Notes under the pieces: generated by a model | The model's input: only the letters and a program-made list of their open reading frames with translations | The model's database searches: none | Told to the model about the DNA's origin: nothing | Part shown: positions 11,095 to 20,600 of the stretch, piece after piece | How the letters are laid out: every line of letters begins with the position of its first letter | How positions within the stretch are numbered: position 1 is the first letter of the stretch | NCBI RefSeq assembly: GCF_019393635.1 | Contig: NC_057864.1 | Coordinates: 474,690,617 to 474,754,616, forward strand | DNA: 64,000 bases | Direction: 5' to 3' | Origin: Dromiciops gliroides | Lineage: Eukaryota > Chordata > Mammalia > Microbiotheria > Microbiotheriidae | Made by a program: the position numbers and the translations under genes

Positions 11095-11108
11095 AACATT
11101 TTATTATT

Positions 11109-11960
11109 TTTTTAATCCTATTTTATTTTTCAGTTACACATAAAGACAATTTTACATATGTTTTAATAGCAATTTTGTTTATTTTTTCCAATTACATATG
11201 AAATTTTCAACATTTATTTTGATTTTGAGTTCTAAATTTTTCTCCCTCTCTCCCTTCCCTCCCCTCTCCTGAAGTCATCAAGCAATCTGATAAGGATTAT
11301 ACATTACAGTCATGTTAAACATATTTTCATATCAATCTTGTTGTGAGAGAAAAAATCAAAACAAAAGGGAAAAACCACAAGAAAGAAGAAATAAACAACA
11401 ACAAAAAGTGAAACTAGTATGTTTCAATCTGCATTCAAACTCCATAGTTCTTTCTCTGGATGTGGAGAGCATTCTCCATCCTGAGTCTTTTGGAATTGTC
11501 TTGGATCATTGTATTGCTGAGAAGACCTGAGTCTTTCACAGTTGATCACCACACAATGTTGCTATTACTGTGTACAATGTTTTCCTTGGTTCTGCTCACT
11601 TCATTCAACATCAGTTCATGTAAGTCTTTTCAGGTTTTTCTGAAATCTGCCTGCTCATCATTTCTTACAGCACAATAGTATCCCATTACATTCATATACC
11701 ACAAGTTGTTTAGCCATTCCCCAATTAGTGGGCATCCCCTCAATTACCAATTCTTTGCCACCACAAAAAGAGCTGTTATAAATATTTTTGTACATGTGAG
11801 TCCTTTTCCCTTTTTTATGATCTCTTTGGGATACCAACCTAGCAGTAGTATTGCTGGGTCAAAGAGTATGCACAGTCTTATAGCCTTTTGGGCATAACTC
11901 CAAATTGCTCTTCAGAATGGTTGGATCAGTTCACAACTCCACCAACAATTTAACATACAT
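11109..11960 (-). mobile_element. L1 LINE 3' end (ORF2 C-terminus and 3' UTR), reverse
   Basis: The complement reads as the C-terminal end of L1 ORF2 from about 11960 down to 11600, in broken frames, including the GEWLNNLWYMNVMGYY segment complementary to about 11690-11750. The 3' UTR follows down to 11109. It is 5' truncated and inactive. Confidence 0.8.
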
Positions 11961-12078
11961 GGTTTTTTTAAATTTTGAGTTCCAAATTTTCCTTCTCTGC
12001 CCCTTACCTCCCCCCCTCCCTGAGACAACTTGATATAGATTATACACATTCAATCATAGTATTTTCTTATATAGGGCA
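11961..12078 (-). mobile_element. Second L1 3' UTR fragment, reverse
   Basis: Repeats the 3' UTR pattern seen at 11215-11330: aattttgagttccaaatttt, cttacctcccccctccctga, gatatagattatacacattc. This is a separate copy abutting the first. Confidence 0.7.
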
Positions 12079-12860
12079 GGATGCTTATGGCTTTCATTCC
12101 CCAGAATACAGTAGTGCCAGGGCAGGGACTAGCTCCTTTCTCCTTCCCATAGTCCTTCTATGATTCAGCAAGGACTTAGCAGATTTGAATTGAATTGAAT
12201 GGAATCTAGAAAAATGCCTTATAGATGTCCCAGAAAGACAATCTAAGGAAATAAACCTGATTTGGGTAGTGAAGGAAGAAGTTTAAGAAAGAATATTCCA
12301 CCAGTCCTCAAGCTGTGACTGTATTAAATATACATCTGGAGTATATAAAAATGCTTCTGTAATAGAGCTCACCTGTGTATTTTTGCCATCAAGGGAAAGA
12401 ACTATAAAAAGAACTTAGCAGTAGGTGCGCAGTGAACAGATTTCAGCTCCGCTCACTCAGGACACAAGGGAATGACCCACAGTTGGAGAGGAAGGGGGTC
12501 ACTGCTAGGTTAAGATGGATTTTGGTTGGGATGTTCAATCTCAGAAAGGTGAGGCTAGGTAGAGAGAAAGGGGGCACAGGGAGAAAAGTCAGAGAGAATA
12601 TTAATAATAGTGAATATCTGTAGAATATTTAGTGTTCTACAACACTAAAGCGGCTTTGAGATAGATTATTTTATCTGGTTCTAGAACTAGAGATGGCAGG
12701 AAAGTTGGTGAGTTGATTTTATAGAGGAAGAAAAGGAAGCCAAGGAAAGGGAAGCGCTTTGGGGCTTATCATTTTGGAAGTGATGACAATGAGGACCATT
12801 GTTTATTTTTGCTTTGTTTCTGAAGTTTACCTGTGGCAAGAATCCTATCTCTAGAGTCAG
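12079..12860. other. No gene or clear repeat recognised
   Basis: AT-rich sequence with a MIR-like trace near 12600-12760. I see no credible exon. Confidence 0.45.
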
Positions 12861-12863
12861 AAG

Positions 12864-13105
12864 TTTTTGCTGTTGGTCAGTTGTGTCTGACTCTTTGTGA
12901 CCCCGTTTGGGGTCTTCCTGGCACAGATACTGACGTGGTTTGCCATTTCCTTCTCCAGCTTATTTTACAGATGAGGAAACTGAGGCAAGTAGGGTTAAGT
13001 GACTTGCCCAGGGTCACACAGCTAAGTGTCTGAGACTGGATTTGAACTCAGGTCTTCCTGATACCAGTCCTGGCACTCTATCCACTAGGCCACGTAGCTG
13101 CCCAA
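12864..13105 (-). repeat. MAR1-type CORE-SINE, reverse
   Basis: From tttgctgttggtcagttgtg through tttgccatttccttctccag and aggaaactgaggcaagtagg to the head at ctaggccacgtagctgccc. Nearly complete. Confidence 0.88.
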
Positions 13106-13262
13106 AAGAGTCAAAAGACCTGGGTTCAAAAATCACTTCTGATATTTACTACCAGTGTGACCATGGGGAAGTCACTTAACTCCTCTGGGTCCATGTTTCT
13201 GTATCTGTAAAACAAGGGAATTGGCCTAAAAAGTCTCTAAGGTTCCAGTTCTGGCTCTGATG
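13106..13262 (+). repeat. MIR fragment
   Basis: Contains gtcaaaagacctgggttcaa, ccatggggaagtcacttaac and gggaattggcctaaaaagtc in forward order. Confidence 0.6.
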
Positions 13263-13485
13263 GATAAAACAATTTTACAAAGAAAATTGAAATTCCCAGA
13301 GCTAAATGCTTTGCTATTTTTATGGTCCAGAGTAATGCAAACTCACAATTGTTTGAGTTTCCCCATAAAATGTAAGCTCTTTGAGGGCAAAGACTCTTCC
13401 TTCCTCTTTCCTTCCTTCCTTCCTTCCTTCTTTCCTTCCATGTTTTATAAATTGACTGAAGCCATTTTTTAAAAATTAATCACAA

Positions 13486-13627
13486 GGGCAGCTAGGTGGC
13501 GCAGTGGATAAAGCACCAGCTCTGGATTCAGGAGGACCTGAGTTCAAATCCGACCTCAGACACTTGACACTTACTAGCTGTATGACCCTGGGCAATTCAC
13601 TTAACCCTCATTGCCCCACAAAAAAAA
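13486..13627 (+). repeat. Short SINE
   Basis: Full-length with tail ccccacaaaaaaaa. An imperfect duplication, aaattaatcac before and aagttaatcac after, flanks it. Confidence 0.92.
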
Positions 13628-13870
13628 GTTAATCACTATTGTACCAGTTTGGGTAATAAGCATTATTATTAATTAATATTATATACCAGTAAAGGATTGA
13701 CCATGTGTCTCCCTAACTTCTCATGGTCTCAGACCATCAAACCTATGTTGTCCTAAAGAGGAAGGGCCAAGCCAAGAGCTCCAGCCACGAAAGAGCTCCT
13801 GGCATGGTCAAGGGGTTCTATCATCTTTTGATAGAGGTGGGTTATTATACATTGATCAAAGCTAATTGGT

Positions 13871-14028
13871 GGGGCAGCTAGGTGGTGCAGTGGATAGAGC
13901 ACTGCATTCAGCCCTGGATTCAGAATGACCTGAGTTCAAATCCAGCCTCAGACACTTAACACTTACTAGCTGTGTGACCCTGGGCAAGTCACTTAACCCC
14001 AATTGCCTATAAATAAATAAATAAATAA
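13871..14028 (+). repeat. Short SINE with 13-bp target-site duplication
   Basis: Full-length head and an AAAT-repeat tail. The duplication aaagctaattggt is at 13858-13870 and 14029-14041. Confidence 0.94.
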
Positions 14029-14349
14029 AAAGCTAATTGGTTAGCATCATTCAATTCCATTGGTTGACATGACTTGAGGGTGGTCTAAATTAAAATGAAC
14101 TCTACTGATGACATCAGGGAGAAGAATGTAAAAGACCCTTGATGAAGGGCAAAGGCCAAGTTCAGTATCTAGATGTGGTTTGATTCCATCAATCCTTCAC
14201 TGAACTAGACTAGACATCCATTTCTTTTGTTCCCTTGGGTTTGTCCCAGACTAGGAGAACAGGTCTTTCTGGTGGGGTTGGGGAGGGGTGGAGGGAAGGA
14301 CTGATCTCTGGGTCCCCCAAGAAATTCATCATTAATAATTATTTTCTCA

Positions 14350-14605
14350 TACTTCCTGCTTTCTTTCCTTCTTTCTTTTCTTCCTTCCTTCTTTCCTTTT
14401 TTCTTTTCTTCCTTTCTTTCTCTTCCTTTCTTATCTTTTTCTTTCTTCCTCTCTTCCTTTATCACATTCTTTCTCTTCCTTCCTTTCTTTCTTGTTTTCT
14501 TATAGTCTTTCTTTTTCCCTTTCTTCCACCTTTTTTCCTTCTTTCTTTCTTTCCTTCCCTCCTTTCTTCCTTCCTTTCCTCTTTCTTTTTTTCTTTCTTC
14601 CTCTA
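14350..14605 (+). repeat. CTTT/CCTT pyrimidine-rich tract
   Basis: Irregular CTTT and CCTT repeats over about 255 bp. The Ser/Phe-rich open frame in it is low complexity only. Confidence 0.9.
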
Positions 14606-15084
14606 GCTCCTAGTGTAATACCTGGCACATAGCAGCCATTTCATGTATGCTTGGTGAATTGAATTGGAAAATGTCTGGCCTAAGGGTAGAAGGCAATAGG
14701 GGCCACCTGACTCTTGTTAACATAGCCTCTCTCTGTCCCTCAGCGAAAGTCCTCTAGCAGACACATATCAGGCTTGTTATGGAGAGTATTCCCTTCAAGC
14801 ACAAGTCAGACTAGCTGCTTTCTGATGTCCCTTCTCATTTGTGAAAATTCTTCTGATTAAAAAAAAAAAGTTGAGTCCAATTATTCATCTAACTTCCTTA
14901 ATCCATTCTATTCCTCTGACCTGCTTTTCTATTTTTTTCAACCAATTGTTTTGATAAGTCCTGCCTTATAGTTTAATCTGTGGTCACATCATAAATGAAT
15001 CAGTGGTGCCAGGAAGAAAATCTCTTTCACTATAATTGGTAGGGGTAGAGTTCATGACCAGAAAAGGGAGAGAAAAGACAAGAG

Positions 15085-15414
15085 AAAATGGAAAGTTTTG
15101 ATTACATAAAATTGAAAAGGTTTTACACAAGGACAATCAATTTAGTTTAAATTAGAAGGGAAATAGTTAACTGGGAACAAAATCTTGTCAGTAAGTTTGT
15201 CTGAAAAAGATCTGCTATCCAAGATGTTTAAGGAACTAACTCAAATATATAAGAATGACAGACATTTCCCAAGAAAGAAATGGTTGGAGGATATGAACAG
15301 GCCATTCTCAAAAGAACTCCAATCCATTAACAACCATATGATTTTTTTAAATGCCCCAAATCAGTAATAATAATAGAAATGGGAATTAAAACATCCCTGG
15401 GGCTCTACTTCATG
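15085..15414 (+). pseudogene. L1 ORF2 C-terminal remnant
   Basis: The frame at 15185-15367 reads SEKDLLSKMFKELTQIYKND and then KKWLEDMNRPFSKELQSINN. This is the conserved L1 ORF2 region just downstream of the reverse transcriptase. Flanking sequence (ttgattacataaaattgaaa upstream, cttcatgcctatcagagggg downstream) continues the same domain in shifted frames with stops, so this copy is dead. It lies in the same orientation as, but is separate from, the insertion at 15641. Confidence 0.8.
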
Positions 15415-15620
15415 CCTATCAGAGGGGAGACACTAGCATTGAGGACCATGAAAGGCTTCTTATAGAAAGCAGGGTTTCAGCTGAGGCAGGAAAGAAGCCA
15501 ATAAAGCCAGGGGTAGCAACGAGGAGGGAGTCTCCAGGAGATTATGTCAAGCTACCTTTCCACCCTTAATTTCTTTAAACAGTGACCTGTAATTGAATCA
15601 ATGTAAGCCTTGAGGGAACC
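15415..15620 (-). repeat. L2-type fragment, reverse
   Basis: Contains gggagacactagcattgagg, aaggcttcttatagaaagca and gtttcagctgaggcaggaaa, the same segment as in the copies at 39600 and 5374. Confidence 0.55.
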
Positions 15621-15640
15621 TTGGTAGATTATCTCCCAGA

Positions 15641-16355
15641 ATGGTGGCTAAGAATTGAAAATCAAAGGAATGCCCATCAATTGGGGAATGGCTGAACAAG
15701 TTGTGGTATATGATGGTGATGAAATATTATTGTGCTATATGACAAGCAGGATGACTTCAGAAAGGCCTGGAAAGACTTGCATGAACTGATGTATAGTGAA
15801 GTGAGCAGAACCAAGAGAACATTGTGCACAGAGACAGCAATATTGCTTGATGAAGAATTGTGAATGACAACTATTCTCAACAACACAATGATCCAAGACA
15901 ATCCCAAAGGACTATTGATGAAACATACAATCCACCTCCAAAGAGAGAACTGATATTGATGGAACACAGACTGAAACATGCTATTTTTCACTTTTTCATT
16001 TTTTTCTTTTATTCAAGTTTCTTGTACAAAGAAATTGTATGATAATGTTTTACATAATTGCACATACAAACCCATATCTGATTGCTTACCACCTCAGAGA
16101 GTGGGGAGGGGGAAGGATAGAAGGAGGGATAAAAATTGGAACTCAAAACTATAAACAAAAATGTTTATTACTCTTTTTTTTGGTGAGGCAGTTGGGGTTA
16201 AGTGACTTGCCCAGGGTCACACAGCTAGTAAGTGTTAAGTGTCTAAGGCTGGATTTGAACATTTATTACTTTTTTTAAAAACTGCTTTGCTCTATGGACA
16301 AAATCCATCTTTGTACTCTGTCCATATAAATAAAACCCATTTAAAGAAAAAAAAA
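15641..16355 (+). mobile_element. 5'-truncated L1 insertion with 15-bp target-site duplication
   Basis: It begins within the end of ORF2 (atgcccatcaattggggaat, ggctgaacaagttgtggtat) and runs through the 3' UTR (gataaaaattggaactcaaa). It ends with about 80 bp carrying ataaataaaa and a poly(A) run. Flanks agattatctcccaga (15626-15640) and agattatctcctaga (16356-16370) mark it as a discrete insertion. A truncated short SINE interrupts it at 16173-16258. Confidence 0.85.
16173..16258 (-). repeat. 5'-truncated short SINE inside the L1
   Basis: T run followed by gaggcagttggggttaagtg, stopping at aggctggatttgaac. The L1 text tttattact occurs on both sides, consistent with a target-site duplication. 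Confidence 0.85.
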
Positions 16356-16370
16356 AGATTATCTCCTAGA

Positions 16371-16843
16371 GAGTTGATGCATTTTGTTGCTATTTTTAAT
16401 GAAATAAAAAGTAGCCCTTTAAATAAAACAAATTAATAATTTTGATAAATTAATTATGAATTGGTTATTTATTGTGATATTTATTATATAAATGATTATT
16501 TCGTAATTTTAAATAAATTAATAATGTTAGTGATTAAGTAAATAATCCTTGTTTGCTTATTTGTTTAGCTGTTTTCGAGGACAGAGCAATCCACAGTGAG
16601 AAATGTAAATATTTGACCTTCCCTCACCCACCCACCTATCCAGTTCTGAAGTCTTTCAATAATCCAGACTAGTGGGTCTCTGGCTTCTGCTCAAAGGCTT
16701 CCAATAATACAATGTTGCCCTACCTTTTAAAACAACCTGTTTCTTCTTTAGGTAGCTTTAAAACCTTGCCCATACTGAGCTGAAATCTGCCTCCCTATAG
16801 CTTCTACCTAGTGGTTCTAGATCTACCCATTAGAAACACACAA
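16371..16843. other. AT-rich, no gene seen
   Basis: Positions 16400-16560 are runs of AATTAATAA-type sequence. The rest shows no open frame or repeat I can name. Confidence 0.5.
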
Positions 16844-16844
16844 G

Positions 16845-16981
16845 GGGGCAGCTAGGTGGTGCAGTGGATAGAGCACTGGCCCTGGATTCAGGAGACCTGA
16901 GTTCAAATCCAGCCTCAGACACTTGACACTTACTAACTGTGTGACTCTGGGCAAGTCACTTAACCCCAATTGCCTCACCGA

Positions 16982-17070
<89 letters not shown>
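16845..17070 (+). repeat. Short SINE with long GAAA tail and 13-bp target-site duplication
   Basis: Body to 16977, then about 95 bp of GAAA. The duplication agaaacacacaag is at 16832-16844 and 17071-17083. This is a second case of a SINE tail growing into a microsatellite. Confidence 0.94.
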
Positions 17071-17073
<3 letters not shown>

Positions 17074-17399
17074 AACACACAAGACAAGTCTGCACCTTCT
17101 TCCACAAGACAGATCTTCAAGCATGTAAGTAATGTCAATGAATGCCTTCCACAGACACCGGTCTCATCTACCTATGACTCAGTAAACTGTCAACTTTAAA
17201 CTGAGAGGTTCTGTGTCCACTCAAGGATGAGATCTTATTTAAGCCAGACTGGTCCATGGATGACAGACAAGTCCACCAGGGCATGAAGTCTTTCTAGTTC
17301 AGTAGGGCCACCTTCACAAATTCACTGTCAACTCCACACCAGACTGAAGTCTCAGAGTAGAACATTAGTGGATGAGGATTTTAAATATTTAAAGAAAAC

Positions 17400-17560
17400 T
17401 GGTGAGAGGCAGTATAGCATAATGGAATCTAGATCTGCCCTGGGACTTGAGAATGGATTCTCAAAGAATGTGATGTACACATTCTTTGTGGCCTTTTTGT
17501 AGGTCACTTAACTTCTCAATGACATAGGTAATTCTAAGAGGTAAAAATTGTTCATCTGTG
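17400..17560 (+). repeat. MIR fragment, diverged
   Basis: Contains aggcagtatagcataatgga, taggtcacttaacttctcaa and ttgttcatctgtg in MIR order. Confidence 0.5.
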
Positions 17561-17567
17561 TTGTTAC

Positions 17568-17783
17568 ACGGGTTCTTAATGTAGGGCCTGTCAACTTTTT
17601 AAAATAATATTTTATGACTTTATTTCAATATAATTGTTTCCCCTGTAATCCTGTGCGCAGAGCCTGAATGCTTGTTGACTTGACTTTATTTTATTCATTT
17701 AAATGCACAATAAATTTAAACTCCTAAGAAGGATCCCATAGGTTTCCCCAGTATTTGTGACACAAAAAAGATTAAGAACTTTC
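17568..17783. mobile_element. Non-autonomous DNA transposon with ggttcttaa ends
   Basis: The left end is gggttcttaatgtaggg and the right end is agattaagaac, so the outer bases are inverted repeats. Two more elements of the same look lie at about 27374-27592 and 54008-54345. There is no coding capacity. Confidence 0.5.
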
Positions 17784-17879
17784 TCTAAAGGAAGAAAAGG
17801 AAGGAAGGAAGAGGATCCAGTCACTTCTCATCAGGTCTTCTCCTTTATTCCCAGCCCCCTACAACAGTTTATATACACT

Positions 17880-17942
17880 ATGGTTCCAAGTCAATTAATG
17901 AGCATTTATTAAGCATCTGCCATATGCCAGGCATTGTCTCCC
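17880..17942 (-). repeat. L2 terminus, short fragment
   Basis: Contains gagcatttattaagcatctg and ccatatgccaggcattgtct, a reverse-complement L2 end directly upstream of the CpG-rich block. Confidence 0.6.
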
Positions 17943-17952
17943 CTCCATCCCA

Positions 17953-17966
17953 GTTCCCATAGCGAT
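17953..17966 (+). promoter_or_regulatory. Weak RFX X-box candidate
   Basis: gttcccatagcgat resembles the imperfect palindrome GTNRCC-N2-RGYAAC at 9 of 12 defined positions. Support is weak on its own; it is listed because a better site lies about 105 bp downstream. Confidence 0.25.
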
Positions 17967-18057
17967 CAAGGCAGGTCAGCTGATGTGAGGCTGGCCAGAT
18001 TGGGAAGCTGTGGTCAATTACGCAAGGAGAGAGCATCACTGCAGAGAGCCTGGCTCC

Positions 18058-18071
18058 GTCTCCATGGCGAC
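18058..18071 (+). promoter_or_regulatory. RFX X-box candidate
   Basis: gtctccatggcgac matches the RFX X-box consensus at 10 of 12 positions with a 2-nt spacer. It sits at the start of the CpG-rich block, where X-boxes are usually found relative to transcription starts. RFX factors commonly act on ciliary and some neuronal genes. The ATG of the 15-codon frame lies within it. Confidence 0.35.
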
Positions 18072-18079
18072 CGCGCCTG

Positions 18080-18624
18080 CTCCCTCGGAGACTGCAGGCT
18101 GCGGAGGCTAGGGCGGTCCCTTTTAGCGCCTCCTTCTTCTGCCGCAGTCCCTCAGCCTCAGCCAGGAGAGCGGGAGCCAGAGCCGGACCGGGAGCGGGCC
18201 GGCCGCTGGGGCCGCAGCCTCCAGCGGCCGGCCCGGCTAGAGAGGATGATGACTCGGCCCCCGAGGTCTCTCTTATCCCTTCCTGCAGAGCACTGGGACC
18301 CTGTCCCCGGAAGACCAAGAGCATCTTTCCGCAGAGCTGCTGCTGCTGCTGCCGCCGCCGCCACCACCACCGCCACCGCCACCGCCCCTGATGCGGCCTT
18401 GGCTGGATAAGTAGGCCAGCCAGGTCCCTGACCGCCTCCAGTTGTTGTCTGCCTCGGAGAAGAGCCCGACGGAACTCCGCTACTGCTACTGCTGCTACTG
18501 CTGGTGCTGCTGCTGCTGTTGCTGCTGCTGCTACACTGTTGTTGCTGTTGCTGTTGCTGCTGCTGCTGCTGCTCCTACGCTGTTGTTGCTGTTGCTGTTG
18601 CTGCTGCTGCTGCTCCTACGCTGT

Positions 18625-18659
<35 letters not shown>

Positions 18660-18967
18660 CTGCTCCTACGCTGTTGTTGCTGTTGCTGTTGCTGCTGCTG
18701 CTGCTGCTCCTACGCTGTTGTTGCTGTTGCTGTTGCTGCTGCTGCTGCTGCTCCTACGCTGTTGTTGCTGTTGCTGTTGCTGCTGCTGCTGCTGCTCCTA
18801 AGCTGTTGTTGCTGTTGCTGTTGCTGCTGCTGCTGCTCCTACGCTGTTGTTGCTGTTGCTGCTGCTGCTGCTGCTCCTACGCTGTTGTTGCTGTTGCTGC
18901 TGCTGCTGCTGCTCCTACGCTGTTGTTGCTGTTGCTGTTGCTGCTGCTGCTGCTGCTCCTACGCTGT

Positions 18968-19002
<35 letters not shown>

Positions 19003-19438
19003 CTGCTGCACCGGAAGAAGAAACTGCGCCCGGAGGATTTCTCCGCCTATGGCCCCGCGCTGGACAGCGCCTGTCCACTTCCATCCCCCGCCCCCATACC
19101 CCAGAGGGGCGCCCCCACCTCCTGGTGGCCGCCTGAAGCGGCTGCCACACTGACCTCTCACCAGACGGGATGGAGAGGTTGGGAGGCGCCCTCTCCCCGC
19201 CCTGGACCAGGCTGACGGTCACCCCCTCCCTGTGCGGCATCTGGTGCGCCTGGCCTGCCACCGCAGCCCGACCCGACCTGGCCAGCCTGGGTCCGGCTCT
19301 CGCCAATCCCCCTCCTTGTTCCTTCCATCTCTCCCCTCCCCCATCCTCCCTCCATCCCCTTCCCATTCTTCCTTCCCCTTTCCTAGCTCCGCCCCCCCCC
19401 AGCCCCTCCCTGCCCTGCCGAAGTACTCCGGGCCTAAG
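18080..19438 (+). other. Putative first exon (mainly or wholly non-coding) with splice donor
   Basis: The right edge is the donor AAG|GTGAGA, with the exon ending at 19438. The left edge is a guess within the CpG-rich block. The interval includes a poly-proline/poly-alanine-type stretch at 18340-18390, the CTG/GTT minisatellite, and a GC-rich 3' part (19010-19440). An ATG in fair context at 19170 opens a frame of about 90 codons that reaches the donor, but its composition is not protein-like. A pyrimidine tract followed by tgcag at about 18267-18288 could also act as an internal acceptor. This could be a leader exon of a coding gene or part of a long non-coding RNA. Product unknown. Confidence 0.4.
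18484..19010 (+). repeat. CTG/GTT triplet minisatellite with higher-order units
   Basis: CTG, GTT and TGC triplets are punctuated by cctac (once cctaa) at 18574, 18615, 18665, 18709, 18753, 18797, 18838, 18876, 18914 and 18958. The intervals are 41, 50, 44, 44, 44, 41, 38, 38 and 44 bp. Differences between units are whole triplets, so units vary by CTG or GTT number. Translation yields long Leu, Cys and Ala/Val runs in rotation, or Gln/Ser/Ala on the other strand. None of this is credible as a conserved protein. Confidence 0.95.
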
Positions 19439-20335
19439 GTGAGATCCTGGGTCAGGTGCTGAAGTGAGAAGGAAAAACGAGGCCGTGCATCCTTTCCCAC
19501 TGCTGCGGGCCCTTCCGGGGTGGTCCAGGATGGGTCCCTTTCCGGAGTGGTCCCCGATGGGTCTGTAGAGGTTGGGAGCCTGAGGGAGGAACAGGAGTAT
19601 AAGCCCTGGCTAGCTGGCCACCCCTCGCCCAGTTAGGATCCCTGAATCCTGCCCTGGGCCTGCATTTTCCTGTGATCTATCCCCCCACATCTTCGGAGCA
19701 CCAATTTGACCTGCTCCGACTGGAATGATTCTATGGCCCAACCTGGGCCGATCCTCAAAAGCTTCTGTGGACCCTTCCTGACCCTGGGGGTTTACTCTGG
19801 TCCATCAATTCTGCCCAGGGTCACATCCTATCTGGGCCACAACGGACAGACTTGAAACCCAGATGGACAGCTCATCTGGCTTCTTCAGCACCGGGCATGT
19901 CGGGTCTCCCAGCACCTACTCCTTCCCCTCCCAATCTGTGGGCCCTCATGGGGGCCCTTCTGCTGCCCCACACTGATCACTTCCTCTGGCTGGGAACTCC
20001 CCAGGATTTCCAGATCCACACCTTCCATTTGTCTGGTGGAAGCTTTTTTCTTCGCCAGTAACCTGGCAGCCTACTCCCCTGACACTGGGATGTGGCACGT
20101 CTATCTTCATGCTCTTCTCCATCACCTGTGGGCTACACGGACTAGCATGTTGGATCGCAGAAAGGGCTCCATCCTTTCTGTGCCTCTGATGGAGGAAGTC
20201 CCCCTTCAGAAGGGTTGTAGCCTGTCATATGTCCATTTTGCTTCCTCCTCCTCTGAAGGGACCCCTTCTGTCACTTTGTCCTTCCTCAGTATCTAGGTTC
20301 TTTATGTGTGGTATTCTTCCCATCTCCTTCCCCCT
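19439..20335. other. Repeat-poor, GC-moderate stretch, possibly intron 1
   Basis: Starts with the gtgagatcctgg donor sequence. Contains tccggggtggtccaggatgg followed by a similar tccggagtggtccccgatgg (19514-19560), a short direct repeat. I see no convincing exon. Confidence 0.4.
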
Positions 20336-20339
20336 CCCA

Positions 20340-20600
20340 TTTAACTTATTCCAGCAAGTATCTTCTAAGTGCCTAATGTGTACCCTCCTTTAGGGACACT
20401 AAGACAAACATGAAGCATGCCCCACCCCCAAGGAGCTGAGGGTTGTTTTGTTACCCCCTCTCTGCTCTGCCCACGTGCAGAAAACCTATAAGCAAGGTTC
20501 ACATATTTAGAGCTGGAAGGGACCTTACAGGCCATCTAGCCTGACCCCCTCATTTTACAGGTGAGGAAACTGAGGCCCAAAGCAATTAAGTGCTTGCCCA
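20340..20600. repeat. L2 terminus and MIR-like fragment
   Basis: Positions 20350-20440 read cagcaagtatcttctaagtg to ccaaggagctgagg, an L2-like reverse end. Positions 20500-20600 carry gggaccttacaggccatcta and aggtgaggaaactgaggccc. Confidence 0.55.

Larger units (their letters stand above)
17945..18480 (+). promoter_or_regulatory. CpG-rich putative promoter
   Basis: GC and CpG content rise sharply from about 18050, through ggcgaccgcgcctgctccct and gggagcgggccggccgctgg, in an otherwise AT-rich, CpG-poor neighbourhood. No TATA box is obvious, which suits a CpG-island promoter. Direction is inferred as plus because a consensus splice donor lies downstream at 19439. A short frame at 18064-18111 (ATG in good context, 15 codons, TAG) could be an upstream ORF. 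A CCG/CCA-rich stretch at 18349-18388 is prone to slippage. I could not link it to a known gene. Confidence 0.55.

Noticed and set aside
15185-15367. A small host gene
   Set aside because: The frame matches L1 ORF2 downstream of the polymerase and is flanked by the rest of that domain in broken frames.
18442-19215. Poly-Leu/poly-Cys plus-strand frames and a poly-Gln minus-strand frame suggesting a polyglutamine protein
   Set aside because: All frames are open because of the repeat structure. Frames rotate between units and no conserved flanking domain is visible.
19170-19442. A 90-codon frame starting in good Kozak context inside the CpG block as a signal-peptide-bearing exon
   Set aside because: The latter half is Pro/Ser/Leu-rich from C-rich simple sequence and no signal peptide pattern is convincing. 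It is kept only as part of the putative leader exon.
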